Program-made: the position numbers and the translations under genes | NCBI RefSeq assembly: GCF_902459655.1 | Contig: NZ_CABPSB010000032.1 | Span: 1 to 41,181 of the forward strand | Direction: 5' to 3' | Length of the DNA: 41,181 nt | Origin: Pandoraea anhela | Lineage (GTDB): Bacteria; Pseudomonadota; Gammaproteobacteria; Burkholderiales; Burkholderiaceae | Notes under the pieces: generated by a model | Databases searched by the model: none | Seen by the model: the letters and a program-made list of their open reading frames with translations, nothing else | Told to the model about the DNA's origin: nothing | Part shown: in pieces, positions 7,412 to 15,523 of the stretch | Numbering within the stretch: the first letter of the stretch is position 1 | How the letters are laid out: every line of letters starts with the position of its first letter

Positions 7412-7886
7412 GAATTTTAGTTTTGCATGCCTAACCGATTTTTTACCCCGGCGGGAAGGCTGGTCTAGTGTTGGGTAATATACGCGAGTCCGGTGCGATT
7501 AGACAATTATTACCGAGTTGGGGGGGGGGCGCTGCTCGGGGCCGCTCGCCCCTATTAACAACACAATTGACACTCAACTTGAATTCGCTCGGGGGGAATT
7601 TCAGCCTCTGAGTGTTCCGAGGCTCAAGGCTGGGCGGCAGCTCTAAACGTTGCGCCATAGACGCGTAAAGCGTTGCCAATCGGTCTTGCAAAGCGGTCCT
7701 GAGCGACTTGACTGTCCATCACGGTTCTTACTCGCGCCGAAAATATCGTTCCTTGAGAATCAATGGCTTACCGTCTCCATGCAACACTCCAAAATATTTG
7801 TCGCCCGTCTCGAAGCTCGTTGCCGACCCAGCCCATTGGATTAAAAGCCCTGCGGTTCAAATCTCGACGCGGTCCTCTGGCGTCTT
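7412..7886. other. Intergenic stretch between integrase and STAND gene, no gene seen
   Basis: About 475 bp with no convincing reading frame. It holds a homopolymer run of about ten G near 7520 and, near 7848-7880, a short match to generic tRNA anticodon/T-arm sequence (GGATTAAAA, then GGTTCAAATC) that does not fold into a complete tRNA. The upstream signals of the STAND gene must lie in its left part. Confidence 0.4.
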
Positions 7887-8987
7887 CTAGGGCTTGCTGG
7901 ACCATGTATCCAGTGCCGGAGTCAGTTTCGCAAGCCACGGCCAAGTGGCGAATCGGTTGCCGGTCTCGCGGATATGCGTATATCTCTTAAGGCTCGCCCA
8001 ACTTCGATGTCCTGTTACGGCAGCCACGCGAGGTATCGACAGGCCTTGCTCGAACAGCCAACTGGTCCCCTCATGGCGCAGGTCGTGAAATCTCAGATCC
8101 TGAATTTGCAGAAACTGGCATGCGCGCGTGAATGCTGCTCCGACGGCATCGGTGGTGTGGGGGAAGATTCGGTCTTCGCCTTCGTGTCGCGGTATCGCAG
8201 ACAGAATGCGCATGGCTTCCGGGGGAAGGTCGCACCAGACGTCGTTGCCGATTTTTTGTCCTGGGTGCTTCATGTCACGAACGAGTATCCGTGAGCCTTC
8301 TCTATCCAAGTTCGACCATTTGATCGTCACGATTTCCTCCTGGCGTCGCGTCGAAAATATTGCGAACGGCACGATGTACTGCATCGGTGCGCTTTTCGGA
8401 TGTCGTTTGCGAATTCCCACGAAGTGTTCGAGCAGTAGATCCAGCTCAGCAAAACTTGCGCGCCTCTCCCGCTTGGCAGACTTGGCCGTATGACCGAGGT
8501 GGGATAGCACTCGTCGCGCATCCTTCAAGGCTTGCTCCGACAACGGATATCCCCAAGCCGGTCGCGCGACGTTGACGACCGCCCCGATGTGAGACATATA
8601 GTTACTCGCGGTTTGGGGCAGGACGTCGAGGCTCTTCGCGAAATCAACGTAATCGGTACTTCCCAACTGACTGCAACGCTTCTCCCCGATAGGCGCTCGT
8701 GCAACAGCATTCAGTACTTGTGCCTTCGTCCGCCCGATCTTCTTGATCGATTCGTCGACGTATTTCCTGATCACCTCACTAAATAGAGGGTCGACCACCG
8801 CTGCGGCTTCGATGGCCCCCGGCCGCGCCAGCTCCTTCTCCCTCTTGACGATCCACGCCGCCGCAGCCTGCCTACGGTCAAACGTCTTCGCCTCGGTGTA
8901 GGCCACGCGCCCGTCCCGCTTCAGGCGGATCTGTGCCGTATACCCTATACTTTTGTCCTTTCGTTCCCGTACTGAGATTGTTCCCAT
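7887..8987 (-). CDS. int: Tyrosine recombinase (integrase) of the dusA-targeting type, 366 aa
   Basis: The catalytic residues of tyrosine recombinases are visible: Arg in FSTRRQEEIV (214/215), HDLRH (301-305), GH in VTGHRSW (326-327) and the nucleophile Tyr336 in RYTHI. The N-terminal part holds a short arm-binding region (GYTAQIRLKRDGR) and a core-binding domain. The length is normal for phage-type integrases. The gene starts 142 bp before the dusA start and reads away from it, which is the arrangement of elements integrated in the 5' end of dusA. It should carry out insertion and excision of the element. No clear ribosome site precedes ATG 8987; repeated GTGCTA boxes lie directly upstream and may be arm sites or an autoregulatory operator. 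Confidence 0.92.
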   Translation of the reverse strand: MGTISVRERKDKSIGYTAQIRLKRDGRVAYTEAKTFDRRQAAAAWIVKREKELARPGAIEAAAVVDPLFSEVIRKYVDESIKKIGRTKAQVLNAVARAPIGEKRCSQLGSTDYVDFAKSLDVLPQTASNYMSHIGAVVNVARPAWGYPLSEQALKDARRVLSHLGHTAKSAKRERRASFAELDLLLEHFVGIRKRHPKSAPMQYIVPFAIFSTRRQEEIVTIKWSNLDREGSRILVRDMKHPGQKIGNDVWCDLPPEAMRILSAIPRHEGEDRIFPHTTDAVGAAFTRACQFLQIQDLRFHDLRHEGTSWLFEQGLSIPRVAAVTGHRSWASLKRYTHIRETGNRFATWPWLAKLTPALDTWSSKP

Positions 8988-8996
8988 AGGTTTTCG

Positions 8997-9046
8997 TCGG
9001 TGCTACACGGCTTTTTTCGGTGCTACACCGTAGCACTTGGGTGCTA
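8997..9046. repeat. Repeated GTGCTA boxes between integrase and dusA
   Basis: TCGGTGCTACAC occurs twice, at 8997-9008 and 9017-9028, 20 bp apart. The second forms an inverted pair with GTAGCAC (9030-9036), and a further GGTGCTA follows at 9040-9046. Four boxes of one motif in 50 bp next to an integrase start look like integrase arm-binding sites or a repressor operator. The 20-bp spacing places two of them on the same DNA face. Confidence 0.6.
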
Positions 9047-9129
9047 AAACGAGCCTAAATGGCGTCCAAAATTGGGAAATCGGGCACTACGTTTTTCGCT
9101 GTAATCGACTGTTTTGTAAGAGATTTTCA

Positions 9130-10140
9130 ATGAATTTACCCTCCCGCCGCGTTAGCGTCGCACCGATGATGGATTGGACGGACACGCACTGTCGCGTTTT
9201 CCATCGTCAGCTCTCGCGTCACACATGGCTTTATACCGAGATGGTCACGACCGGTGCGTTGTTGCATGGGGATGTCGCTCGCCATCTCGACTTCGACGCG
9301 GTGGAGCATCCCGTGGCGTTGCAACTCGGCGGCAGCGAGCCGCAGGATCTGGCACGCGCAGCGAAATTAGGCGAGCAGTGGGGGTACGACGAGATCAATC
9401 TGAACTGTGGATGCCCGTCGGAACGTGTGCAGCGCGGTGCGTTCGGCGCTTGTCTGATGGCCGAGCCGACGCTGGTCGCGGATTGCGTTAAGGCGATGCG
9501 CGACGTGGTGCAGGTGCCCGTCACCGTCAAGCATCGTATCGGTATCGACGACGTCGAATCGTTCGCTTTCGTCGAGGACTTCGTGGGCAAGATTGCCGAC
9601 GCCGGCTGCACGACATTCATCGTGCACGCGCGCAACGCAATTCTCAAGGGACTCAGCCCGAAGGAGAACCGCGAGATTCCGCCACTGAAGTACGACTATG
9701 CCTACCGTCTGAAGCAAGTTTTCCCGCACCTTGAAATCCTGATCAACGGCGGTGTAAAGACGCTCGACGAAGTCGAGCAACACCTGCGTCACGTCGACGG
9801 CGTGATGTTGGGGCGTGAGGCCTATCACAATCCCTATGTGCTCGCAGGCGTGGACGCACGTTTTTATGGCGACACGTCGCCGATAAAGTCGCGTGAAGCC
9901 GTCGAGGACGCGCTCATCGAGTACGCGGCCTCGCAAGTCGATAAGGGACAATATCTGGGGGCGATTACGCGTCACGCGCTGGGGTTGTACCGCGGTGTGC
10001 CGGGCGCGCGTGGCTGGCGTCGTGTGTTGTCCGATCCGAAGCGTCTGAAAGCCGGTGTCGGTGCGTTCGAGGAAGCGCGCGCACAATTACGCGCGGGCGC
10101 ATTTTCCGAACGTGACGATGCGGTGTCGGCGGCGGCATGA
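9130..10140 (+). CDS. dusA: tRNA-dihydrouridine(20/20a) synthase DusA, 336 aa
   Basis: FMN enzyme that reduces uridine 20/20a in the D-loop of tRNA with NADPH. The N-terminus MNLPSRRVSVAPMMDWTD, the catalytic cysteine segment NCGCPSERVQ, the HARNAILKGLSPKENR loop and the GVMLGREAY phosphate-binding end are all DusA hallmarks. I chose the ATG at 9130 because homologues begin there. The frame is open 31 codons further upstream, but that part lies in element DNA and has no family resemblance. The ribosome site is weak (AAGAGA). The gene is intact although the element sits immediately upstream, so its promoter is now element DNA. Confidence 0.95.
   Translation: MNLPSRRVSVAPMMDWTDTHCRVFHRQLSRHTWLYTEMVTTGALLHGDVARHLDFDAVEHPVALQLGGSEPQDLARAAKLGEQWGYDEINLNCGCPSERVQRGAFGACLMAEPTLVADCVKAMRDVVQVPVTVKHRIGIDDVESFAFVEDFVGKIADAGCTTFIVHARNAILKGLSPKENREIPPLKYDYAYRLKQVFPHLEILINGGVKTLDEVEQHLRHVDGVMLGREAYHNPYVLAGVDARFYGDTSPIKSREAVEDALIEYAASQVDKGQYLGAITRHALGLYRGVPGARGWRRVLSDPKRLKAGVGAFEEARAQLRAGAFSERDDAVSAAA
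9161..9195. other. Probable attachment site (att) inside the start of dusA
   Basis: The codons for VAPMMDWTDTHCR lie here. In known dusA-integrating elements the crossover falls in this conserved 5' segment, and the element restores the gene's start. The matching repeat that would mark the other end is not found at 1-9000, so it should lie to the left of the window. The exact crossover cannot be set from one end. Confidence 0.5.
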
Positions 10141-10444
10141 GGCACTGCCTGCGCGCGACGTATTATCGCGACGTCCCTCCTGTTGCGTATGAGCATGAAG
10201 CCGCACGCAAAGCGGGCGGCGTGCCGAGCGTGCCATGATTGTCGCCGGCAATCGCGAAGCGTTCACCGACGCCTGACGCGCAAATTCACGGTGACGTGAG
10301 GAGGCGAGGACGCATAGCGGAAACGGAAGCACGTTGCAAATGTCCGCGCACGTAACGCTATCGACTATCTAAGCTTTTGGCTGTCTTGGGAGATTTTCCC
10401 GATTCGGGAAGGGGAGTACTACGCTTTGCACTGCAAGGGAATTT
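10141..10444. other. Intergenic stretch between dusA and tRNA-His
   Basis: No gene is visible. A 15-bp palindrome, TTCCCGATTCGGGAA (10396-10410), lies downstream of the tRNA-His gene and could form a short hairpin at its transcript end, but no T-run follows in either direction. Confidence 0.45.
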
Positions 10445-10521
10445 TGGGGTGACCGATGGGACTCGAACCCACGACGACTGGAATCACAATCCAGGACTCT
10501 ACCAACTGAGCTACGGCCACC
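10445..10521 (-). tRNA. tRNA-His (anticodon GTG)
   Basis: The full cloverleaf reads on the minus strand from 10521. It has an 8-base acceptor including the extra 5' G typical of tRNA-His, D-arm TAGCTCAGTTGG, anticodon loop TTGTGAT, T-loop GGTTCGAGTCC, C73 opposite the extra G, and an encoded CCA (10447-10445). Confidence 0.97.
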
Positions 10522-10563
10522 GCCGTGATCAGCGCCTTGACTTGCTCGCTGAACAGAAACAAG

Positions 10564-10593
10564 AGTATAGCGACATTTTTATCGCGTTGCCAA
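10564..10593 (-). promoter_or_regulatory. Sigma-70 promoter of tRNA-His
   Basis: On the minus strand TTGGCA (10593-10588) and TATACT (10569-10564) are separated by 18 bases. The -10 box lies about 42 bases upstream of the tRNA 5' end. The match to consensus is good for a stable RNA promoter. Confidence 0.7.
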
Positions 10594-10723
10594 CACTTTT
10601 TTCACTTCTTCGAAATATTTCTTCTCCCGCGTGCGTGATCGATGCGCCGCAGGGTCGTCGCACGCGGCAAACGCTCACCGTCAACTTACCGCGCGTCGAC
10701 GAGTGAGCCATCTATGCCAATGC

Positions 10724-12514
10724 TCAATCCCACGAATTTCCGCTTTGCGTCACGCCGAATGTCGCGGGCGAGTCGTTCTGAAACACCGTCTGTCCCGCAT
10801 TCGGATTCGTCACGGTATTCGCCACGAAATTGCCTGAGCCAGACACGCCTTTTGCAATCCAGACGCCTTGCGTTGCCGGATGCACGATGGTGTTGCCATG
10901 GACGTCGAGGATGTTCGTCACCGTACCGATCTTGAGCCCAGCCCGACGCGAATCCTGAATCACGTTGTTGCTGATCTCGACATTGGTGGGCGCCGCTTTC
11001 GTGTTCGATGAGCCGACGTGCATGCCGTGCCGATCCGTGCCATCCCATCCCCCGCCGCGCAACACGAGGTTGCCGGTAATCGTGCCCGACTCCAGCGGTT
11101 GCCCCGTCGCGCCGAAGATGCTCACGTCCATGCCATTGCCCGACGACGGATCCTGAACCCGATTGCCCTGCACCAGCACATGCTTGCCGCCCGCGATACG
11201 CAACCCATTCGCCCAATAAGGCGCGACCGACGTGTTGTTGATGATCTTCGTGCCGTCCATCTGACTGTTGGTCCCGGCAGCGCCGGCGTCGGAATAGGTC
11301 GCGATGCCATCGTCACCAGTGCCGCGAACGAAGTTGTTTTGCGCGGTGAGATTCACGCCAAGCTTCTGCGGATCGAGCGTATTGCCGTTGTTCAGATTGA
11401 TGCCGTCGCCCCAACTGTCGGCTACGCGGCTGTCGCGAATCGTGCCATTGCTGCCACTCAGCCACTGCGCGTCGCAATGCTGAATCCACACACGCTCGAT
11501 CAGCCAGTTATTGCCTTGTGAGAGCAGACCGTAATCGTCGCCACCATCGCCGCCGATTCCACGATAGATCGCATTCGAATCGATCGAAACGTTGCGAATC
11601 ACCGAATTCGTCCCCAGTTTGATGTTGGACCGCCACGGCTTCGACGGTGGCGGCAACGGCACATTTCGATAGATCGTCGAGTACCACATACCCGCGCCGT
11701 TCACGGTCACGCCGGTCATGTCCAAGCCCCCCGACGCAAGGCTGCTTACCCGGTATTTGCCCGGTGGAATCCACACGGACATCGACCGGGCGCGGGCGTC
11801 GTTGATGCAGCGCTGAATGGCGGCCGTCGAGTCGGTGCCGAACGTGGGGTCGGCGCCATAGTCCGTAACGGATAACGAGTTGGCCGGTTGTGTGCGAGGC
11901 GCGGCGACGCTTTCGAAATCGACGCTGTCGATGCCATAGACCTCGGCGAGATTGCCCGCGTCCTTCTTGAGCGTGATCACACTGCCCGCCGGAATCGGCG
12001 CCCCGGTAATAAACGCGCGGTTTTCTTCGTAGAAGTGGAAAGGCACACCGCCAGCGTTCGGGTCGCGCGGATGGGTGCGCGCGTCGTGGTACTGCCACGA
12101 CTGTTTCGAACTGAGCGTGACGGCCTGACGGAAGACGCCGTTGACGTAAAGATTAATCGTGGCCAACTGGCCGGTCGTATCGGCTGTCGTGGGAATCGAC
12201 GCGCGAATCACGACAGTATTGGCATTGGCGACCGGATTGACGATCGACACCGATTGCCCGGTGTGCGTGAGTTCGACGAAGGCGCCGCCCGACGCTTCAA
12301 GCTCCAGCGTCGCGACTTTCGGCACCGGTGCGCCAGGCGGCAGTGCGCGAAGCGTGGCGCCGCCATCGAGGTGTCCGGATTCGGCCTCGACGGTGACGAA
12401 TGGTGTACTGGCGCCGGCGGTCTGCGCACCGCTTGCGTGAGCCAGTGTGAAAAACAGGCAGTTCGCCGCGAGCGCTGCGGCTGAGAGCACCGTCGTTGAC
12501 GTGATCGTTTTCAT
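10724..12514 (-). CDS. Secreted beta-helix glycosidase, GH87/mycodextranase-like, with N-terminal CBM, 597 aa
   Basis: A signal peptide (MKTITSTTVLSAAALAAN, ending near AHASG) sends it out of the cytoplasm. A carbohydrate-binding region of CBM35 type follows (VTVEAESG through IDSVDFESV, about residues 35-205). Then comes a right-handed beta-helix with the pectate-lyase-3 entry LSVTDYGADPTFGTDSTAAIQ, a GAGMWYST turn, and acidic sites GDGINLNNG and GTGDDGIATYSD. This combination resembles GH87 alpha-1,3-glucanases (mycodextranases), with the DD pair as probable catalytic acids. A substrate in fungal cell wall or dental-plaque-type glucan is inference; a polysaccharide lyase is the main alternative. 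The ATG at 12514 begins the signal peptide; the frame is open upstream without one. It stands alone. Confidence 0.7.
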   Translation of the reverse strand: MKTITSTTVLSAAALAANCLFFTLAHASGAQTAGASTPFVTVEAESGHLDGGATLRALPPGAPVPKVATLELEASGGAFVELTHTGQSVSIVNPVANANTVVIRASIPTTADTTGQLATINLYVNGVFRQAVTLSSKQSWQYHDARTHPRDPNAGGVPFHFYEENRAFITGAPIPAGSVITLKKDAGNLAEVYGIDSVDFESVAAPRTQPANSLSVTDYGADPTFGTDSTAAIQRCINDARARSMSVWIPPGKYRVSSLASGGLDMTGVTVNGAGMWYSTIYRNVPLPPPSKPWRSNIKLGTNSVIRNVSIDSNAIYRGIGGDGGDDYGLLSQGNNWLIERVWIQHCDAQWLSGSNGTIRDSRVADSWGDGINLNNGNTLDPQKLGVNLTAQNNFVRGTGDDGIATYSDAGAAGTNSQMDGTKIINNTSVAPYWANGLRIAGGKHVLVQGNRVQDPSSGNGMDVSIFGATGQPLESGTITGNLVLRGGGWDGTDRHGMHVGSSNTKAAPTNVEISNNVIQDSRRAGLKIGTVTNILDVHGNTIVHPATQGVWIAKGVSGSGNFVANTVTNPNAGQTVFQNDSPATFGVTQSGNSWD

Positions 12515-12995
12515 GATGATTCGGGATGCTCCGATGGGTAACGCTGTTGGAAACGCTGCGCCGTCATCGGACCCCATCAAGACGACAGCACCGCGAAGCG
12601 CCGTATCGTGCAGCGCGGCCGTGCCTCTGCATTCGATACGAGCCCGAGGCAGTCTAGAGACCGGCCCGGGCCGCAGGCAAGCGAGTGGTGTGCATCGCTT
12701 CGCAATCGTGGCGAAAACTTCGCTGACGTAATGTTTTCGAAAAAAGGTTCTGATCGGGAGGGGGCTGCGCGCGGTAAGACTGAGCAACGCTTGAACTGGC
12801 GGCTCGACAGGCATTTGGGTGAAATCGCTGTCGGCTCGTCTGACTGGCGAGGCGTTCGCCTGGGGCCGGGGAGGTCGCCCCACCGCATCAGTCGAGTCCC
12901 AATCTCATCCGAACGGGTTAGGCCGGGCGGCGCTGGCTGCCCGTGGGGCGATCACAAAGTTTGATCTACGTCTAAATCGTTGTTCGACGCAGAAC
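12515..12995. other. Upstream region of the beta-helix glycosidase gene, no gene seen
   Basis: About 480 bp without a convincing reading frame; translations are Arg/Pro-rich as in out-of-frame high-GC DNA. It must contain the promoter of the glycosidase gene and the start of the plus-strand small RNA described next. Confidence 0.4.
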
Positions 12996-13019
12996 GTCGG
13001 GCCGGGCAGGCACGTCCAT

Positions 13020-13120
13020 AATGGTTTCGTCATGTTTTCATGACCCTGTCTTCCCGGGTAGATCATGGTGCCCCATGCCTCCCGGTTTTGAAGCCCACCT
13101 CCCTCAGGTGGGTTTTTTTT
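13020..13120 (+). ncRNA. Probable small RNA ending in a strong terminator
   Basis: Three stems follow one another on the plus strand. GTCATG-TTTT-CATGAC is at 13029-13044. A two-part hairpin with CCGGG (13054-13058)/CCCGG (13081-13085) outside and CATGG/CCATG around TGCC inside comes next. A terminator stem, CCCACCT/AGGTGGG at 13094-13112, is followed by eight T. No plus-strand gene lies upstream that this terminator could serve, because the upstream gene reads away. The 5' end is a guess. I do not recognise the family. Confidence 0.55.
13094..13120 (+). terminator. Rho-independent terminator
   Basis: A 7-bp perfect stem (13094-13100 with 13106-13112), loop CCCTC, then T8. It lies 125 bp before the DUF1488 gene and ends a plus-strand transcript that carries no protein gene. 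Confidence 0.85.
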
Positions 13121-13244
13121 CGTCCGCGAGATGGCTTTTGTGCACTTGGCATGTCCCCGCAACGTCACTCATGGAATTCGAACGTGCTAGGATTTTCGGC
13201 AGGGCAATGCGTTTTTCGACGTTTACGCCATCGGAGAGACAGTC

Positions 13245-13499
13245 ATGAGCACTTTTTTGCACGGCGGCCTCGTTCTTTGGAACGAAGGCGAGGCCGTGCG
13301 CTTCAATGTCAGCGTCGACGGTCGGGTCCGGACCTGTCAGATCGATCGCGCTTCGCTCAATCGCCTGTCGGGCGTCGATGCCCGCGGTGAAGCCCTTTTC
13401 GATCAGTTCGTCGAGTTCGAGGACGACATCGTCGAGTTCGCCGCCAGGGCCATCGCGAACGGCGCCGATACGGAGCCGATCGACGTCACTGCACCCTGA
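13245..13499 (+). CDS. DUF1488 family protein, 84 aa
   Basis: The length and pattern fit DUF1488: an early hydrophobic strand (LVLWNEGEAVRFNV), the VRTCQIDRASLNRL strand-helix with its cysteine, a LFDQFVEFEDDIVEFAARAI helix and a short acidic tail ending IDVTAP. The function of this family is unknown. GGAGAGA lies just before the ATG. It is monocistronic, facing the convergent NUDIX/MBL gene. Confidence 0.75.
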   Translation: MSTFLHGGLVLWNEGEAVRFNVSVDGRVRTCQIDRASLNRLSGVDARGEALFDQFVEFEDDIVEFAARAIANGADTEPIDVTAP

Positions 13500-13562
13500 G
13501 TGCCTCGGGGCCCATCGCGCGGCCTTTGCCTCCGGCTTTGCCCTCGCTTTTGCACGCTTTCT

Positions 13563-13610
13563 TATCCGATTTTTTATCCGATTTCTTATCCGGTTGTTTA
13601 TCCGGTTTTT
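13563..13610. repeat. 12-bp tandem repeat, four units
   Basis: Four consecutive copies of TATCCGRTTNTT lie between the DUF1488 stop and the end of the convergent NUDIX/MBL gene, with one to three changes per unit. It is pyrimidine-rich on the plus strand. Confidence 0.85.
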
Positions 13611-13659
13611 GTCCACGAAGCGCCCGCCCACCGTGCATGGGTATCGTTGGACGACGCCA

Positions 13660-15426
13660 TCAGGCCGCGTCGGTCGCTTCGAGCGAGCGCCACCGTCCAT
13701 CCGACGACACTGCGGCGCGGCCATCTTCCGCGAGTTTCTCGAGGTGGGCGCGCAGCGAGCGCTTCGCCACCGCATGGCGCGCGGCCGGCACATCGGCGTA
13801 GACGACCGGCGTCAGCGTCTCGATGCTCGCCGGGCCGACCTGCCGGAGTGCCGCCAGCGTACTCGCCTCGCGTGCAAGCCGATGGGCGATGAGCCTTGCA
13901 ATCCGCTGCGCCGGACGATCCATCACGAACCCATGCCCCGGCGCAAGCCACCGCGCATCGAGCGCCGCGAGCTTTTCCAGCGACGCCAAATACGTCGCCA
14001 TGTGCCCATCCGGCGGGTTGATGACCACCGTCGACCCTTGCATGACATGATCGCCGGTGAAAACGAGGCTCGCCTCGTTCAGCCCGTAGCACAGGTGATT
14101 CGCGGCATGCCCGGGCGTATGGATCGCACGCAGGCGGCGGCCGTCCGGTAATGTCACCTCGTCGCCGTCGGCAAGTGTGACGTCCGGCACGAAGCTCGTG
14201 TCCTGCCCTTCGTCGTGCAGGGCGGCCATGCCGTAAGTGGTCGCCCCCGTTTTTTCCTTTAGCAACCTCGCGCCGGGCGAGTGATCACGATGGGTATGCG
14301 TGACGAAAATTTGCCGGACGGCGCCGGTCGCCGCCCGCAGGATCGCGTCGATGTGCGCGGCGTCGTCGGGACCCGGGTCGATGACAGCCCAGGCGTTCTG
14401 GGGGCCGCCGCCAATCAGGTATGTGTTGGTGCCGGGGCCGGTCATCATGCCCGGGTTCGACGCGCTCACACGCAGCACGCCCGGCATGAGCGTGACGATA
14501 CGGCCCGGCTCGATGTCGTAGCTGCCGGTGCCTTGCTCGGCCGGATCGACCAGCGAGAGTTCGGCCCACGCCGGTTCGTCCGGCGTGATCGGCCATCGTC
14601 CTCGCTTCCCCTGGGCGAGACGAGGTTGAATGCGCGGGATCTCACGCAATGCACTCGCGGTCGCTATCGCCTGCGCGGCGCTGTCCATGCCGTCCAGCCA
14701 CGCCAGCAGCTTGCGCGTCGGTGGCAGTAGACGCAACTGATCCGCATGCGTGAGCGCATATTGCGGACGCATCCAACGATGCGCCGCCGTCTCGATACGA
14801 TCTACGTCGACCGGCTGGTCCGACGGCAGCATGGCGAGAAAGAAGCGTGTGTCGAATCGCTTGGGGAGCGCGAGCGGTGTGACCCAGTGACTCAGGTAGT
14901 GCAGATGCCGAGGTGCGAGTCGCACGTTCGACGACTGGCAGAGCGACGCGATGTCGATCGTTCCGTCATGCAGCGCTTCGCGTTGCGCGCGCAGGGCGTC
15001 GAGGCGTTGCGGATCGAGTGCGGTGCCGGCGACGTCTTGCGCGAAAAGCACACCGGTTTCTTCGAAGCATTCCCGAATAGCGGCAACGTAATAATCGAGA
15101 CCGCCTTCGGGAATCCGGAGACGTGCGCTTGCCGTCGCGTCGTCGAGATCGTCGCAGACCCCATGTGCGCGGCGGTCGCCGGCGTCGACCACGCCGCCGG
15201 GAAAGACATAGGCGTCGGAACTGAAGTCGTTGGCGCGAACCGCGCGTCTTAACAGCAGCACTTCCATGCCGCTGGCTCGCTCGCGCAGCACGACGAGACT
15301 CGCAGCCATACGCGAAGCCGTCTGAGGCATGTGCGGCACGTGCGGTGTTTGCGATGTGTAGGCGGCGTCGGCGGACGCTGACGCCGGCCTGTCGGTACGA
15401 TCGGTACGATCGGGGCGATCTGCCAT
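13660..15426 (-). CDS. NUDIX hydrolase / metallo-beta-lactamase fusion protein, 588 aa
   Basis: Residues about 40-250 form a NUDIX domain of the NUDT19/RppH-distant type, with VFPGGVVDAGD and REcFEETG (118-125). Residues about 300-585 form a metallo-beta-lactamase fold with HTHRDH (377-382), TPGHAANHLCY, a GDHVMQG metal ligand and a PGHG motif, close to the LACTB2/RNase Z-like group. The first part probably splits a nucleoside diphosphate-linked compound such as a CoA derivative; the second may be a hydrolase of thioesters or RNA. Both active sites look complete. The start is uncertain: the first 40 residues are low-complexity (TDRTDR repeats) and no ribosome site precedes 15426, so Met33 or Met40 are alternatives. 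It is downstream of, and reads with, the hydrolase operon. Confidence 0.85.
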   Translation of the reverse strand: MADRPDRTDRTDRPASASADAAYTSQTPHVPHMPQTASRMAASLVVLRERASGMEVLLLRRAVRANDFSSDAYVFPGGVVDAGDRRAHGVCDDLDDATASARLRIPEGGLDYYVAAIRECFEETGVLFAQDVAGTALDPQRLDALRAQREALHDGTIDIASLCQSSNVRLAPRHLHYLSHWVTPLALPKRFDTRFFLAMLPSDQPVDVDRIETAAHRWMRPQYALTHADQLRLLPPTRKLLAWLDGMDSAAQAIATASALREIPRIQPRLAQGKRGRWPITPDEPAWAELSLVDPAEQGTGSYDIEPGRIVTLMPGVLRVSASNPGMMTGPGTNTYLIGGGPQNAWAVIDPGPDDAAHIDAILRAATGAVRQIFVTHTHRDHSPGARLLKEKTGATTYGMAALHDEGQDTSFVPDVTLADGDEVTLPDGRRLRAIHTPGHAANHLCYGLNEASLVFTGDHVMQGSTVVINPPDGHMATYLASLEKLAALDARWLAPGHGFVMDRPAQRIARLIAHRLAREASTLAALRQVGPASIETLTPVVYADVPAARHAVAKRSLRAHLEKLAEDGRAAVSSDGRWRSLEATDAA

Positions 15427-15472
15427 GGGACGTGTGCACGCAAGCCGCGCGAATTCTGAAAGTCCCTAGTGT

Positions 15473-15491
15473 GCCACCGGAAAGCGGTGGC
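15473..15491. repeat. Hairpin between hydrolase and NUDIX/MBL genes
   Basis: GCCACCG (15473-15479) pairs with CGGTGGC (15485-15491) around GAAAG. It sits just after the hydrolase stop, where a terminator is expected, but lacks a T-run. Confidence 0.5.
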
Positions 15492-15523
15492 CGCAGGCGG
15501 GGGGACCCCTGATGGGCGACGGC

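Noticed and set aside
7443-7691. Open frame of 82 codons on the minus strand between STAND gene and integrase
   Set aside because: The translation is Pro/Arg-rich, crosses the G homopolymer, has no ATG start with ribosome site and no protein-like pattern.
7848-7880. Short match to tRNA anticodon/T-arm sequence near the integrase end
   Set aside because: GGATTAAAA and GGTTCAAATC look tRNA-like, but no acceptor or D-arm can be folded and the anticodon stem is mismatched.
9037-9129. 31-codon N-terminal extension of DusA
   Set aside because: It lies in element DNA, starts at TTG without ribosome site, and family members start at the Met of MNLPSRR.
13104-13793. 229-codon minus-strand frame with Arg-Asn repeats (NRIRNRIKNRIRKR)
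   Set aside because: It is produced by the 12-bp repeat array and by antisense of the DUF1488 gene; the rest overlaps the real NUDIX/MBL gene out of frame.
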